This document shows, piece after piece, positions 16,160-24,867 of a DNA stretch of 64,000 bases (position 1 is the first letter of the stretch; every line of letters starts with the position of its first letter). The DNA comes from an uncultured Dermabacteraceae bacterium (GTDB lineage: Bacteria; Actinomycetota; Actinomycetes; Actinomycetales; Dermabacteraceae), in contig CAMILZ010000012.1 in the NCBI GenBank assembly GCA_946223075.1, positions 4,047-68,046 on the forward strand, written 5' to 3'. The notes under the pieces are model-generated. The model was not told the DNA's origin and did not search any database. It saw only the letters and a program-made list of their open reading frames with translations. The position numbers were made by a program, and so were the translations under genes.

Positions 16160-18102
16160 CCTGCCACGATGCGGCGCCAGAAGCGCCGCGCAGCACCACC
16201 GCGCGCCGTTTTGCGCTCGTAGGCAACCCGAATGCAGGCAAGTCCACGGTATTCAATGCCCTCACGGGCATGCGAGCGAAGGTCGCGAACTATCCGGGGG
16301 TCACCGTCAGCAGGTTCGTGGGGAGCGTTAGCGTTTCCGACGCCTCCGGAGCCGTGATCGATGCCGAGGTCGAAGACCTCCCGGGCACCTATTCACTCGA
16401 TCCCATCAGCCCCGACGAGCAGGTCGTTCTCGAATCCCTGAGCGATGAGGATCGCGCCGATGCCCTCATTGCGGTGCTTGACGCGACGAGCATGCGTCGT
16501 TCCCTCGGGCTCATGGCGCAGCTTCAGCGCACGGGGCTCCCCATCCTTGTGGCACTCACGCACGCCGACGAGTTCCTGAAGCGAGGCGGCAGCGTGGATG
16601 TTGCGGCGCTCTCCAAGGCGCTCGGCCACCGCGTTCTCGTCGTGACGGCCGGAAATCGCCACGAGCTCGAAGCTTTGAAGGCCCAGCTGGCGTCGGAAAA
16701 AGAATGGCCGAATCCTGCCGTTCCCGCGCCAACCGACCCGAAGGGCTCCGCCGCGTGGATTGATTCGGTGCTGAAAGCTGCGCACTACCGCGCACCCGGC
16801 ACGCACACGCGTACTCGCCGCATCGACGCGGTGCTGCTGCACCCGCTCTGGGGGAGCCTCGTGTTCTTCGCGGCGATGTTCGCCCTCTTTCAGCTCATTT
16901 TCACGGTCGCTGCGCCGATCCAGGGGTGGATCGAGGAAGGCTTCGCGCTCCTCGGTGATGTGGCTCGTGACCGCATTGGCATCGATTGGCTCGCGGGTCT
17001 CGTCGCTGACGGCCTGATCGGTGGCGTGGGCGGCGTGCTCACATTCGTGCCGCAGATTTTCCTCCTCTTCTTTGCCCTCTCGATCCTTGAGGCTTCGGGC
17101 TACATGTCGAGGGCGGCATTCCTCATGGACCGTGTCATGGCGGGCGCGGGTCTCGAGGGGCGAGCGTTCGTGGCGATGCTTTCGAGCCTCGCGTGCGCGA
17201 TTCCGGGAATCATGGCAACGCGCTCGCTGCCCTCGGCGAAGGATCGGCTCGCGACGATGCTCACGATCCCGCTCATGACGTGCTCGGCGCGCCTACCCGT
17301 GTACACGATGCTCATCGCGATGCTCATTCCCGCCGAGGCGCGCCTCGGTGGGGTGATCGGCGCGCAGGGCGCCGCGCTCTTCGCCCTGTACCTGCTCGGT
17401 GCGTGCTCGGCGATGGCCTCGGCGTGGGTGTTCTCCACAATCTTTGGGCGCGGCCGCGCAAGCTTGCCCTTCTACATGGAGATGCCCACCTACCGCATCC
17501 CCACGCTGCGCGAGCTCGTCACAAACACGTGGATCCCCGTCAAGGGCTTCCTCACGAAGGTGGGGCGCATCATTCTCGTGCTTACCCTCGTGCTGTGGGC
17601 GCTGCTCAATCTCCCCGCCGTGGGGGAGGCGGAGCTCGCCTCCGCAGGCATCGATCAAACGGATTCAGCGGCGGTCTCGACCTATCAGCTCGAGCACTCC
17701 TACGGCGCAGGTCTCGGCAAGGCCGTGCAGCCCGTATTCGAACCGCTCGGTTTCGACTGGCGCGTGAGCGTCGGCGTTGTTGCCTCGCTCGGTGCGCGCG
17801 AAGTGTTCGTCTCCACGCTCGGCCAGATCGCGAGCGCCTCGGATCCGGAAGACCCGGGCGATGCCCTCTCCTCGCTCACGTGGGGGCCCGGCCCGCACGA
17901 AGGGCAGCTTCTGTTCACGCCGAGCACCACCGCAGCCCTCCTCGTGTTCTTCGTGTTCGCGCTGCAGTGCACGAGCACGATCGCGGCCCTGCGCCGCGAA
18001 TCAGGCTCGTGGACGTGGCCCGCCCTCGCCTTCTGCTACATGTTCGCGCTCGCGTGGGGCGGGGCCTTCCTCGCGAAACTCGCGGTGGGGGCGCTTTTGT
18101 GA
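16156..18102 (+). CDS. feoB: Ferrous iron transporter B (FeoB)
   Basis: 648 residues, a compact FeoB. The N-terminal G domain has GNPNAGKST at 23-31 and DLPGTYSL. A multi-helix membrane domain follows with the Gate motifs (SILEASGYMSRAAFLMDRVM, GLEGRAFVAMLSSLACAIPG) and the second half SLGAREVFVSTLGQIA. It imports Fe2+ across the cytoplasmic membrane. It overlaps feoA by 4 bp and is followed, again with a 4-bp GTGA overlap, by a NifU-like gene. Confidence 0.93.
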   Translation: MTCHDAAPEAPRSTTARRFALVGNPNAGKSTVFNALTGMRAKVANYPGVTVSRFVGSVSVSDASGAVIDAEVEDLPGTYSLDPISPDEQVVLESLSDEDRADALIAVLDATSMRRSLGLMAQLQRTGLPILVALTHADEFLKRGGSVDVAALSKALGHRVLVVTAGNRHELEALKAQLASEKEWPNPAVPAPTDPKGSAAWIDSVLKAAHYRAPGTHTRTRRIDAVLLHPLWGSLVFFAAMFALFQLIFTVAAPIQGWIEEGFALLGDVARDRIGIDWLAGLVADGLIGGVGGVLTFVPQIFLLFFALSILEASGYMSRAAFLMDRVMAGAGLEGRAFVAMLSSLACAIPGIMATRSLPSAKDRLATMLTIPLMTCSARLPVYTMLIAMLIPAEARLGGVIGAQGAALFALYLLGACSAMASAWVFSTIFGRGRASLPFYMEMPTYRIPTLRELVTNTWIPVKGFLTKVGRIILVLTLVLWALLNLPAVGEAELASAGIDQTDSAAVSTYQLEHSYGAGLGKAVQPVFEPLGFDWRVSVGVVASLGAREVFVSTLGQIASASDPEDPGDALSSLTWGPGPHEGQLLFTPSTTAALLVFFVFALQCTSTIAALRRESGSWTWPALAFCYMFALAWGGAFLAKLAVGALL

Positions 18103-18761
18103 GCGCGGGTTCCGACGGTTCCTTGGCAAGCGTCGGACCAGGCCCCGTGCCAGCCGAAGCCGAGCGTTCTGTGCCAAGCCTTGGCCACGCCTCTCCCGTT
18201 GCGCCACGTGTGCGAGGAGCGGAGCGGGCGCTGCGCTGGAGCGTGCAGGGCGCGTCGTTGCCGCTCGGCTGGGAGGGCGCTCCTGAGGGGGCCTCGAATG
18301 TTGAGCGGATCGTGGCCGAGCCTCACGCGCTCTGGGTGTGGCTGCGTGCGGGTTACTCGTGGCGGGACGAGGCCGACGCCGTGCGCGAGGAGCTTGCGCG
18401 GCTGCTTGCCCAAGCGGCATGGGTCGATGCAGAGGTGAGCGAGAGCCAGCGGGTCGAGGCGCTGCGCCTCGCCGCAACTGACGTGATCGACGGGGATCTC
18501 GCGCCCTACATTGCCTCGCACGGCGGTGAGGTGTGCCTCGAGGATGTCGCGTGGGGCGATGCCGGGGGAGAGGTGAGCGTCGAGTTCGCGGGCGCGTGCA
18601 AGGGGTGCGAGCTTTCCGAAGTCACGCTGCATCTGCGGATCGAGAAAGCGCTCGCGGAGCGCGTGCCGGAGCTCGCCGAGGTTCGGGACGCGACGCCCCG
18701 CACGAAGCCGAGGCTTTTCGAGGGACTCTTCCGCCGCCGTCACCCCCCAGTCGGGGTGTAG
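18099..18761 (+). CDS. NifU-like Fe-S scaffold domain protein, third gene of the feo operon
   Basis: 220 residues from a GTG at 18099 overlapping the feoB stop. The C-terminal half is a NifU C-terminal-type domain (APYIASHGGEVCLEDVAW...VEFAGACKGCELSEVTLHLRIEKAL) with the CxxC pair Cys167/Cys170 that can hold an Fe-S cluster. The N-terminal part (about residues 1-85) is not recognised and includes the dispersed 15-bp motif as a head-to-head pair. Position suggests it receives or buffers imported iron. Its last codons and TAG stop lie inside a 66-bp palindromic element. Confidence 0.8.
   Translation: MSAGSDGSLASVGPGPVPAEAERSVPSLGHASPVAPRVRGAERALRWSVQGASLPLGWEGAPEGASNVERIVAEPHALWVWLRAGYSWRDEADAVREELARLLAQAAWVDAEVSESQRVEALRLAATDVIDGDLAPYIASHGGEVCLEDVAWGDAGGEVSVEFAGACKGCELSEVTLHLRIEKALAERVPELAEVRDATPRTKPRLFEGLFRRRHPPVGV
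18108..18139. repeat. Head-to-head pair of the 15-bp GGTCCGACGSTTGCC motif
   Basis: An imperfect + copy at 18108-18122 (GGTTCCGACGGTTCC) and a perfect - copy at 18125-18139 (GGCAAGCGTCGGACC) are separated by 2 nt and can fold as a hairpin. They lie at the very 5' end of the NifU-like gene. Confidence 0.7.
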
Positions 18762-18817
18762 AAAAACGGTGTTTCGCCCCGGTCTTCGGGGTTGCCCACC
18801 CTCTTTTCTCCACCCTG
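18752..18817 (+). repeat. 66-bp palindromic element, copy 3
   Basis: Outer arms CGGGGTGTAGAAAA and TTTTCTCCACCCTG, inner CCCC(GGTCTTC)GGGG. It begins within the last codons of the NifU-like gene and supplies its TAG stop (18759-18761). It may act as a terminator between that gene and phoX. Confidence 0.82.
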
Positions 18818-18931
18818 GAGGATTCTTGGAGAAAAGTTCACGTAGACGTCACTTTTATTGCGGACGTTCGTCCCTTCAATCGAGCACTGTTCCTTCGTCA
18901 GGCCGTTAATGACCTCGAAAGGGACTGTCCC

Positions 18932-21355
18932 ATGGTTCTCCACCTCCCCCTCCTCATGAAGGATCACGTGCGCGGCAAGCGCTCCGCCGTGACCTGCGCA
19001 CTCAAGTGCGACAACCAGTGTTCGAAGGCTGTGTGCAACACGAGCAACAACTCCTACCTCGGCGACATCGTCTCCGCCGCGATCAGCCGCCGCTCGCTTC
19101 TCGGCGGTGCCGCCGCGAGCGCCCTCGTGATCGCCGCCGGTGGCACGCAGGGTGGGGGCCAGGCCGCCTTCGCCGCGGATCCCGCCGCCCCGAATCCCAC
19201 GATCGGCTCGGCCCCCGAAGCGCCGGGCGGCTCGAAGCTCCGCTTCACGCCCCTCGCCCCCGTCAACAAGGATGTCGACGAATTCAACGTTCCCGAGGGC
19301 TACCGCTGGGAGCCCGTCATCAAGTGGGGCGATCCGCTTTTCGACGACTCGCCTGAGTTCGACTGGAAAAACCAGAGCGCCGAGGCTCAGGCGAAGCAGT
19401 TCGGCTACAACAACGACTACACGGAGATCCAGGAGATCCCCGGCTCGGACGGCCTGCGCGCCGTCATGTTCGTGAACCACGAGTACACGAACGCGAACAT
19501 CATGTTCCCGGAGGACATGCCTGAAGACGAGCGCATTCGCATTACGATGGCCGCTCAGGGCCTCACGGTCGTGGAGCTCGAGCGCAAGGACCGCAAGTCG
19601 CCCTACACTTACGTGAAGGGTGGCAAGCTTAACCGCCGCTTCCTCCCCACCACCGAGTACGAGCTCACGGGCCCCGCTGCGGGATCTGACCTCGTGAAGA
19701 CGGATGACGATCGCGAGGGCTGCACGATTCTTGGCACCTTCGCGAACTGCTCGGGTGGCCTCACCCCGTGGGGAACGCTCCTCTCGGGCGAGGAAAACTT
19801 CCACGGCTACTTTGTCGCTGATGAGAACATCCAGTCCAATAAACGCCTCGGTATTGACTCAGAACCGTCGGTCTATGGCTTTGAGAAGGTCGATCGGCGC
19901 TTCAGCGCGTTGAACGAGGGCTATGAGAACGAGGTCAATCGCTTCGGCTACATCACCGAGGTTGATCCGTGGGATCCCACCTCGACCCCGAAGAAGCACT
20001 CCGCACTCGGCCGCTTCAAGCACGAAGGCGCGAACGTCATCATCGCCGAGAACGGCCACGCAGTCGTGTACACGGGTGACGACGAGCGCTTCGAGTACAT
20101 GTACAAGTTCGTCTCGAAGGAGAAGTACATCGAGGGCGATCGCGCCCACAACATGAATCTCCTCTCCGAGGGCGACCTCTACGTTGCGCGCTTCTACGGC
20201 AGCTCGCCCAAGGAAGAAATCGACGGTAGTGGCACGACCCCTTCGGACGGCCAGTTCGACGGCACGGGCGAGTGGGTTCCGCTCATCCTCAACGGCGAGT
20301 CGCAGGTCGAGGGCATGACCGTAGCCGAGGTTGCCGTGAACACCCGCACCGCCGCCGACACGGTCGAGCCCACGAAGATGGACCGCCCCGAGGATGTTGA
20401 GCCGTCGCTCCACTCCCGCAAGGTGTACGCGGCTCTCACGAACAACTCGAAGCGTGAGATCTTCCAGGTGGATGAGGTTAACCCTCGCCTCAAGAACCGC
20501 GATGGTCAGGTTCTCGAGCTCGATGAGCAGGGCGACCAGACGAGCACCGAGTTCGCGTGGAACCTCCTCCTCGTCGCCGGTGATCCAAACGGTGGCGATA
20601 CGACCTTCTACGGCAATGTTGACCCGAAGTCGGTTTCGCCGATCTCCTGCCCCGACAACCTTGCGTTCGACTCCAAGGGCAACCTCTGGATCTCGACCGA
20701 CGGTGCACCCGACGGTATCGGCTACAACGACGGGCTCTTCCGCGTGACCCTTGAGGGTGACATGCGCGGCAACGTTGAGCAGTTCCTCTCGGTTCCGCGC
20801 GAGGCGGAGACCTGTGGTCCGATCGTTCGCGACGAGGACTACTCGGCGTTCGTGTCGGTCCAGCACCCGGGTGAGGACGGCAGCTTCTCCGATCAGCACT
20901 CGTTCTTCCCGGAGTACAACGGGACCGGGCCGCGCCCGACGGTCGTCCAGGTTCTGCCGATCTGGGAAGAAGAGGGCCCCACCCCGGCACCGGAGGAGCC
21001 CACGGAAGAACCCACGCCGGCACCGACTCCGGAGCCGACGCCCGAGGATCCCACGCAGGAGCCGACCGCGGCACCGGAGGAGCCCACGCAGGATCCCACC
21101 GTCGCGCCCGAGGATCCCTCGCAGGAGCCGAGCGGCGGGGCAGCCCCTGCCCCCGGTAAGCCGAACAAGCCCGTGAAGGTAGTCCCCGAAGACGGTCAGG
21201 GCCGCGGCCCGCTTCCGCGCACCGGTTTCGAGGCTGCCCCGGTTGCCGCTGGTGCCGCTGCGCTTCTCGCTGCGGGTGGCGCGATGGCGGCGAAGGCCGC
21301 GAAGAGCCAGAAGCCCGTGACGGGGGCTGAAGGCGACGGTCAGGCCGACGCCTGA
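18932..21355 (+). CDS. phoX: PhoX-family (DUF839) alkaline phosphatase, sortase-anchored
   Basis: 807 residues from ATG 18932 with AAAGGGA upstream. The family-typical cysteine-containing N-terminus (Cys22, 26, 30, 35) precedes a twin-arginine signal SRRSLLGGAAASALV (Arg53-54). The PhoX body has GFEKVDRRFSALNEGYENEV, VIIAENGHAVVYTGDDERFEYMYKFVS, CPDNLAFDSKGNLWISTDG and SVQHPGEDGS. PhoX enzymes use Ca2+/Fe3+ to release phosphate from organic esters outside the cell. Pro/Glu/Thr repeats (about 20985-21150) form a stalk, then LPRTG at 761-765 and a hydrophobic stretch. The tail after it is unusually long (about 20 residues) and not simply basic. Tat export combined with sortase anchoring is notable. 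Confidence 0.85.
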   Translation: MVLHLPLLMKDHVRGKRSAVTCALKCDNQCSKAVCNTSNNSYLGDIVSAAISRRSLLGGAAASALVIAAGGTQGGGQAAFAADPAAPNPTIGSAPEAPGGSKLRFTPLAPVNKDVDEFNVPEGYRWEPVIKWGDPLFDDSPEFDWKNQSAEAQAKQFGYNNDYTEIQEIPGSDGLRAVMFVNHEYTNANIMFPEDMPEDERIRITMAAQGLTVVELERKDRKSPYTYVKGGKLNRRFLPTTEYELTGPAAGSDLVKTDDDREGCTILGTFANCSGGLTPWGTLLSGEENFHGYFVADENIQSNKRLGIDSEPSVYGFEKVDRRFSALNEGYENEVNRFGYITEVDPWDPTSTPKKHSALGRFKHEGANVIIAENGHAVVYTGDDERFEYMYKFVSKEKYIEGDRAHNMNLLSEGDLYVARFYGSSPKEEIDGSGTTPSDGQFDGTGEWVPLILNGESQVEGMTVAEVAVNTRTAADTVEPTKMDRPEDVEPSLHSRKVYAALTNNSKREIFQVDEVNPRLKNRDGQVLELDEQGDQTSTEFAWNLLLVAGDPNGGDTTFYGNVDPKSVSPISCPDNLAFDSKGNLWISTDGAPDGIGYNDGLFRVTLEGDMRGNVEQFLSVPREAETCGPIVRDEDYSAFVSVQHPGEDGSFSDQHSFFPEYNGTGPRPTVVQVLPIWEEEGPTPAPEEPTEEPTPAPTPEPTPEDPTQEPTAAPEEPTQDPTVAPEDPSQEPSGGAAPAPGKPNKPVKVVPEDGQGRGPLPRTGFEAAPVAAGAAALLAAGGAMAAKAAKSQKPVTGAEGDGQADA

Positions 21356-21384
21356 GCACGAGTCGTTGAGCCCGAAGGCTTGAC

Positions 21385-21425
21385 AGGAGGGGTCTCGCGT
21401 TGCGGCGCGGGGCCCCTCCTCTTTT
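21385..21425 (+). terminator. Rho-independent terminator after phoX
   Basis: AGGAGGGGTCTCGCG (21385-21399) pairs with CGCGGGGCCCCTCCT (21406-21420) with two non-Watson-Crick positions, followed by CTTTT. Confidence 0.75.
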
Positions 21426-21451
21426 CCCATGGCCCCTCAGATCTCTCACTT

Positions 21452-21517
21452 GAGGGTGGAGAAAAACGGCGTTGTGACCCCGCTTAGGGGCTTACCTGGT
21501 CACTTTTCTCCACCCTG
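21452..21517 (+). repeat. 66-bp palindromic element, copy 4
   Basis: Perfect 13-bp arms AGGGTGGAGAAAA (21453-21465) and TTTTCTCCACCCT (21504-21516), with inner GTGACC/GGTCAC and CCCC(GCTTA)GGGG pairings. It lies 27 nt after the phoX terminator and before the membrane-protein gene. Confidence 0.85.
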
Positions 21518-21647
21518 ATGTTGGAGCGAACGGGGTAGTCTAAGCGCGTGATTCGACTGGTGAATCCCGTACGATCGCCAGCTCCGTGACGCCCGCGCGT
21601 GCGCTTCGACGCTTCGCGTGCGCCCGAGGAAACCGAATCGCGCGTCC

Positions 21648-23675
21648 ATGTCCACAGTGAACCCGGGAGCCGCACCTCTCTTGATCGAATCGCTGTTGTT
21701 TATCGCCGCTATCGCCTCCACCCTGGTGCTCGCGTACCTGCCCGGCTACATCTGCATCCGGATCCTGCGTGGCTCCCCCCTCCTCGCCACGGCGTTCGCG
21801 CCCGCCATCAGCATGGCCGTCGCGGGCCTCGCGGCGATCGGCGCAGGCCTCGTGGGGCTGCGATGGGGTCTGGTGCCGTTCGGTGTGGCCTGCGCGGCCC
21901 TGATCGCGGTGTGTGGTGCGGCGCGAGCCCTCGGGATCACGTTACCGCCCACGCGCTTGCACGCCTCCGTCCTCGCGCTCCCGTCGAAACGGTGCGCTGT
22001 GGCGTGGGGCGCGGCGCTGCTTGCGGCGCTCGCGATCTGTCTTGTGCCACTTTTTGTCGTCGCGCGCACCCCCGGGGCGATTCTCGAGCGCTACGACGCG
22101 CTGTACCACCTCAATGCCCTCGCGTTCATTCGTGATCGTGGCGATGGCTCGAGCCTCACCATGAATGCGCTTACGCGCACCGACCTTTCGGCGGCCTCCT
22201 ATCCGGCAGGCTTCCACGACCTTGCCTCGCTCGTCCCGATCGCCAATATCCCTCTCGTGCTGAACGCTTCGGTGCTCGCGCTGGCGGTCGTGCCGTGGGT
22301 CGTGGGCAATGCCCTTCTGGCGGCGGTGGTTTTCCCGCGCGTGCGGTGGGCGGGTCCGACGGCTGCCGTCGGCGCAGCGCTCATTCCAGCGAGCCCCGTG
22401 GACCTGTGGATCCATCTCTCGCCGATCCCGAACCTCATTGGTTTCGCGATCCTCCCGGGGCTGCTCGCTGCTGCCTACGCCCTGTGGCTCACCCTCGAAG
22501 ATGCTGTCCAGCCACAAGCCCCACGTGGAATCCTCAGTGCGCGAGCCTCGAGCTCTTTGCACGCTCCTTCCGGTTGGCGTAAAGCTGCGGCGTGGGTGAA
22601 GCCGCTCGTGTGCATGGGCAGCGTCGCCTTCCTCGCACTCGTGGGGCTCGCACTTTTGCACCCGAACACCGCGGTCACGCTGCTTCTGCTTCTCGGTGTG
22701 CTGAGCGCCGTACGGATTCTGCGCGCGCCACAGCAACGGAGGGTGCTGTGGGCGATTCCGGTGCTTGCGCTTGCCCCCGTCTTCGCAGTGGCCTTCACGC
22801 CGATCGGCGCGCGTGCGACCGGTTTTTCCGGTGGTTTGCAGGTGCCGATGAGCACGGCACTCGGCGAGGTGTTCCTCGGTCTCCTTACGGTGTGGCCCAT
22901 GCCGCTAGGAGTCGTCATGGCGCTCCTGTGGCTGCCGGGGCTTGTTGTGAGCCTTGTTCGCGGCGAACGTTGGCTCGCCGCCTGCTGGATCGTCGTGGCG
23001 ATCCTGTACCTCGATGCTGCCGTTGATTCGCCGCTGAATCTTTCGGCCCTCTACTTCCGCGGCCAAGATCGACTCTCGATCCCACTCGCGATGCTCTCGA
23101 TCGCCCTCATGATTCCTGGAATCGAGGTGATCGCTGCGTGGCTGCGCAAGGCACTGGGCGCGCGAACCCGCGGGCGTTTCACGCTCGTGCAAGGGACGGC
23201 GCTCGTGCTTGCCGTCGTGGCAGCGCTCAGTTCGATTCCCTTCCGCCATGCCGACGCGGCAAAGAACCTCCAACCCGACCTCCCGGGCCGCGGGAGGTTT
23301 TTGCAGGTGGGGGAGCGCGAAGACTTTGCCGCGGCCTTGCCCGCGATGAACGCCGACCGTTCTATTCTCGCGAGCCCCTACTCGGGTGCCGCCCACATGT
23401 ACGCCTTGGAAGGCGCTAAGGTCTATTTCCCGGTGGCAGGGATGGCGCTTTCGAAAAAGGACCGTGCCGTGATCGATGCGGTGCCGCGCGCGTACGCCGA
23501 CCCCGACGCATGTGCCCTCCTCGAGGAAGCGGGCATCGGGTACGTCTACCAGGAACGGGATCTCTACCAGTACGACCCGTCGTTCAATCCGCTCGGCACC
23601 GTCGTACTTCCCGCTCCGGGTCCAACGGTCTTCGAAACCGAGCATTCCAGGCTCGTGGAGATCGACTGCGGTTGA
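21648..23675 (+). CDS. Large polytopic membrane protein (DUF6541-like), possible glycan assembly factor
   Basis: 675 residues if started at ATG 21648; GTG 21618 is possible, and the ribosome site is unclear. About twelve to fourteen hydrophobic segments. A family-like region reads ILERYDALYHLNALAFIRDRGDGSSL with NALTRTDLSAASYPAGFHDLASLVP, then a soluble C-terminal domain of about 150 residues (SILASPYSGAAHMYALEGAKVYFPVAG) ends the protein. The layout resembles actinobacterial glycosyltransferase-C-like membrane proteins, with an acidic/His loop after early helices. It sits beside the pseudaminic-acid island, so a role in surface glycan transfer is inferred, not shown. Carries a 14/15 copy of the dispersed motif at 22353. 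Confidence 0.62.
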   Translation: MSTVNPGAAPLLIESLLFIAAIASTLVLAYLPGYICIRILRGSPLLATAFAPAISMAVAGLAAIGAGLVGLRWGLVPFGVACAALIAVCGAARALGITLPPTRLHASVLALPSKRCAVAWGAALLAALAICLVPLFVVARTPGAILERYDALYHLNALAFIRDRGDGSSLTMNALTRTDLSAASYPAGFHDLASLVPIANIPLVLNASVLALAVVPWVVGNALLAAVVFPRVRWAGPTAAVGAALIPASPVDLWIHLSPIPNLIGFAILPGLLAAAYALWLTLEDAVQPQAPRGILSARASSSLHAPSGWRKAAAWVKPLVCMGSVAFLALVGLALLHPNTAVTLLLLLGVLSAVRILRAPQQRRVLWAIPVLALAPVFAVAFTPIGARATGFSGGLQVPMSTALGEVFLGLLTVWPMPLGVVMALLWLPGLVVSLVRGERWLAACWIVVAILYLDAAVDSPLNLSALYFRGQDRLSIPLAMLSIALMIPGIEVIAAWLRKALGARTRGRFTLVQGTALVLAVVAALSSIPFRHADAAKNLQPDLPGRGRFLQVGEREDFAAALPAMNADRSILASPYSGAAHMYALEGAKVYFPVAGMALSKKDRAVIDAVPRAYADPDACALLEEAGIGYVYQERDLYQYDPSFNPLGTVVLPAPGPTVFETEHSRLVEIDCG

Positions 23676-23698
23676 ACTGACGAGCCTCGGGGTAAGGT

Positions 23699-23729
23699 GC
23701 TGCCGCTGCTCGCGTGGAGCAACGGCAGC
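23699..23729. terminator. Terminator hairpin between convergent genes
   Basis: GCTGCCGCTGCTC (23699-23711) and GAGCAACGGCAGC (23717-23729) form a 13-bp stem with one mismatch and a 5-nt loop, between the membrane-protein gene and pseC. Confidence 0.75.
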
Positions 23730-23735
23730 CCGGTG

Positions 23736-24866
23736 CTAGGCGGTCGCGACAGCCTTTCGCACAGCCTCGATCACACGCTCCACATCAGCGTCGGTGAGGC
23801 CGGGGAACATCGGCAGGGAAATCTCCCTGCGGTAGAAGTCTTCGGCAACCGGGCACATGCCCCGCTTGTAGCCGAGATCCTCGAACACGGGATGCCAGTA
23901 GGCCGGAATGTAGTTCACCTGCACGCCGATGCCCTGTTCGCGCAGCGACTCGAAGATCGCCCTGCGTCGCTCGGCGGGAACGCGAAGCGGATACAGGTGC
24001 CAGGCGGGCTCGGCGCCTTCGGGGGCGAAGGGAATATCAACGCCGTCGAGGTTTGCGAGCGCTTCGTCGTAGATCCGCTTGATCTCGGCGCGGCGGGCCA
24101 CGAACGACTCAAGCCTCTGCAGCTGCGAGCTGCCAAGGGCGCACAGCACGTCGGGAAGGCGGTAGTTGATGCCGAAGGAGTGCACTTCCTGGTGCCAGGG
24201 GCCCTCATCGGGGTAGCGTTGAAGCTCCTTGTCGCGAACGAGGCCGTGGTTCTTGAAGCGTCGAGCACGGGTGGCGAGTTCTTCGTTGTCGGTCACCAGG
24301 GCACCACCTTCTGCGGTGGTGAGGTTCTTGGTGGGGAAGAACGAGAAACTAGTCATGTGTGCGAGCGAGCCCACGGGCTTGCCGTTGCGGCGGGAGCCGA
24401 TCGAGTGGGCGGCGTCTTCCAAAAAGAGCGCGTCGTTCTTCTCGGCAAGGGCCCGGAGGGCATCGGCCTCAACGGGAACGCCGGCGTAATCGACACCAGC
24501 GATCACCTTGGTGTTCGGCGTGACGGCAGCTTCCGCAGCCGCCGGGTCAAGGTTGCCCGTTTTCGGGTCGACGTCAGCGAAAACGATCTTCGCCCCAAAT
24601 ACGGCGGCCGTAGCGGCGGTGGCCACGAAGGTCATCGGAGTGGTAATCACTTCGTCGCCGGCGCCAACACCTGCAGCGGCGTAGGCGAGATGCAGCGCGG
24701 CGGTGCCGGACGTGACGCTAATGGCATGTGCGGCGTGGGTGCGCTCCGCGATCGATTCTTCGAAGCGGTCGACCTCGGGGCCTGTCGTGAGCCAATCGCT
24801 TCCGAGGGCGCGGGTGACCGCAGCGACATCGTCATCGTTGATTGATTGACGACCGTAGGGAAGCAT
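23736..24866 (-). CDS. pseC: PseC-type sugar aminotransferase
   Basis: 376 residues from ATG 24866, one base after the pseB stop, with GGAAGG upstream. DegT/DnrJ/EryC1 fold: MLPYGRQSINDDDVAAVTRALGSDWLTTGP start, SVTSGTAALHLAYAA, EDAAHSIGS, and the PLP lysine in SFFPTKNLTTAEGGALVT. PseC aminates the C4 keto group of the 4-keto-6-deoxy-beta-L-AltNAc nucleotide made by PseB. Operon partner and sequence style both support pseudaminic acid rather than another amino sugar. Confidence 0.87.
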   Translation of the reverse strand: MLPYGRQSINDDDVAAVTRALGSDWLTTGPEVDRFEESIAERTHAAHAISVTSGTAALHLAYAAAGVGAGDEVITTPMTFVATAATAAVFGAKIVFADVDPKTGNLDPAAAEAAVTPNTKVIAGVDYAGVPVEADALRALAEKNDALFLEDAAHSIGSRRNGKPVGSLAHMTSFSFFPTKNLTTAEGGALVTDNEELATRARRFKNHGLVRDKELQRYPDEGPWHQEVHSFGINYRLPDVLCALGSSQLQRLESFVARRAEIKRIYDEALANLDGVDIPFAPEGAEPAWHLYPLRVPAERRRAIFESLREQGIGVQVNYIPAYWHPVFEDLGYKRGMCPVAEDFYRREISLPMFPGLTDADVERVIEAVRKAVATA

Positions 24867-24867
24867 G

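Noticed and set aside
20985..21150. Repeats in the phoX 3' region resembling minisatellites
   Set aside because: Pro/Glu/Thr stalk of a sortase-anchored protein; coding low complexity.
19859..21430. A 523-codon leftward frame opposite phoX
   Set aside because: Same artefact; its sequence is the complement of the PhoX coding region and stalk.
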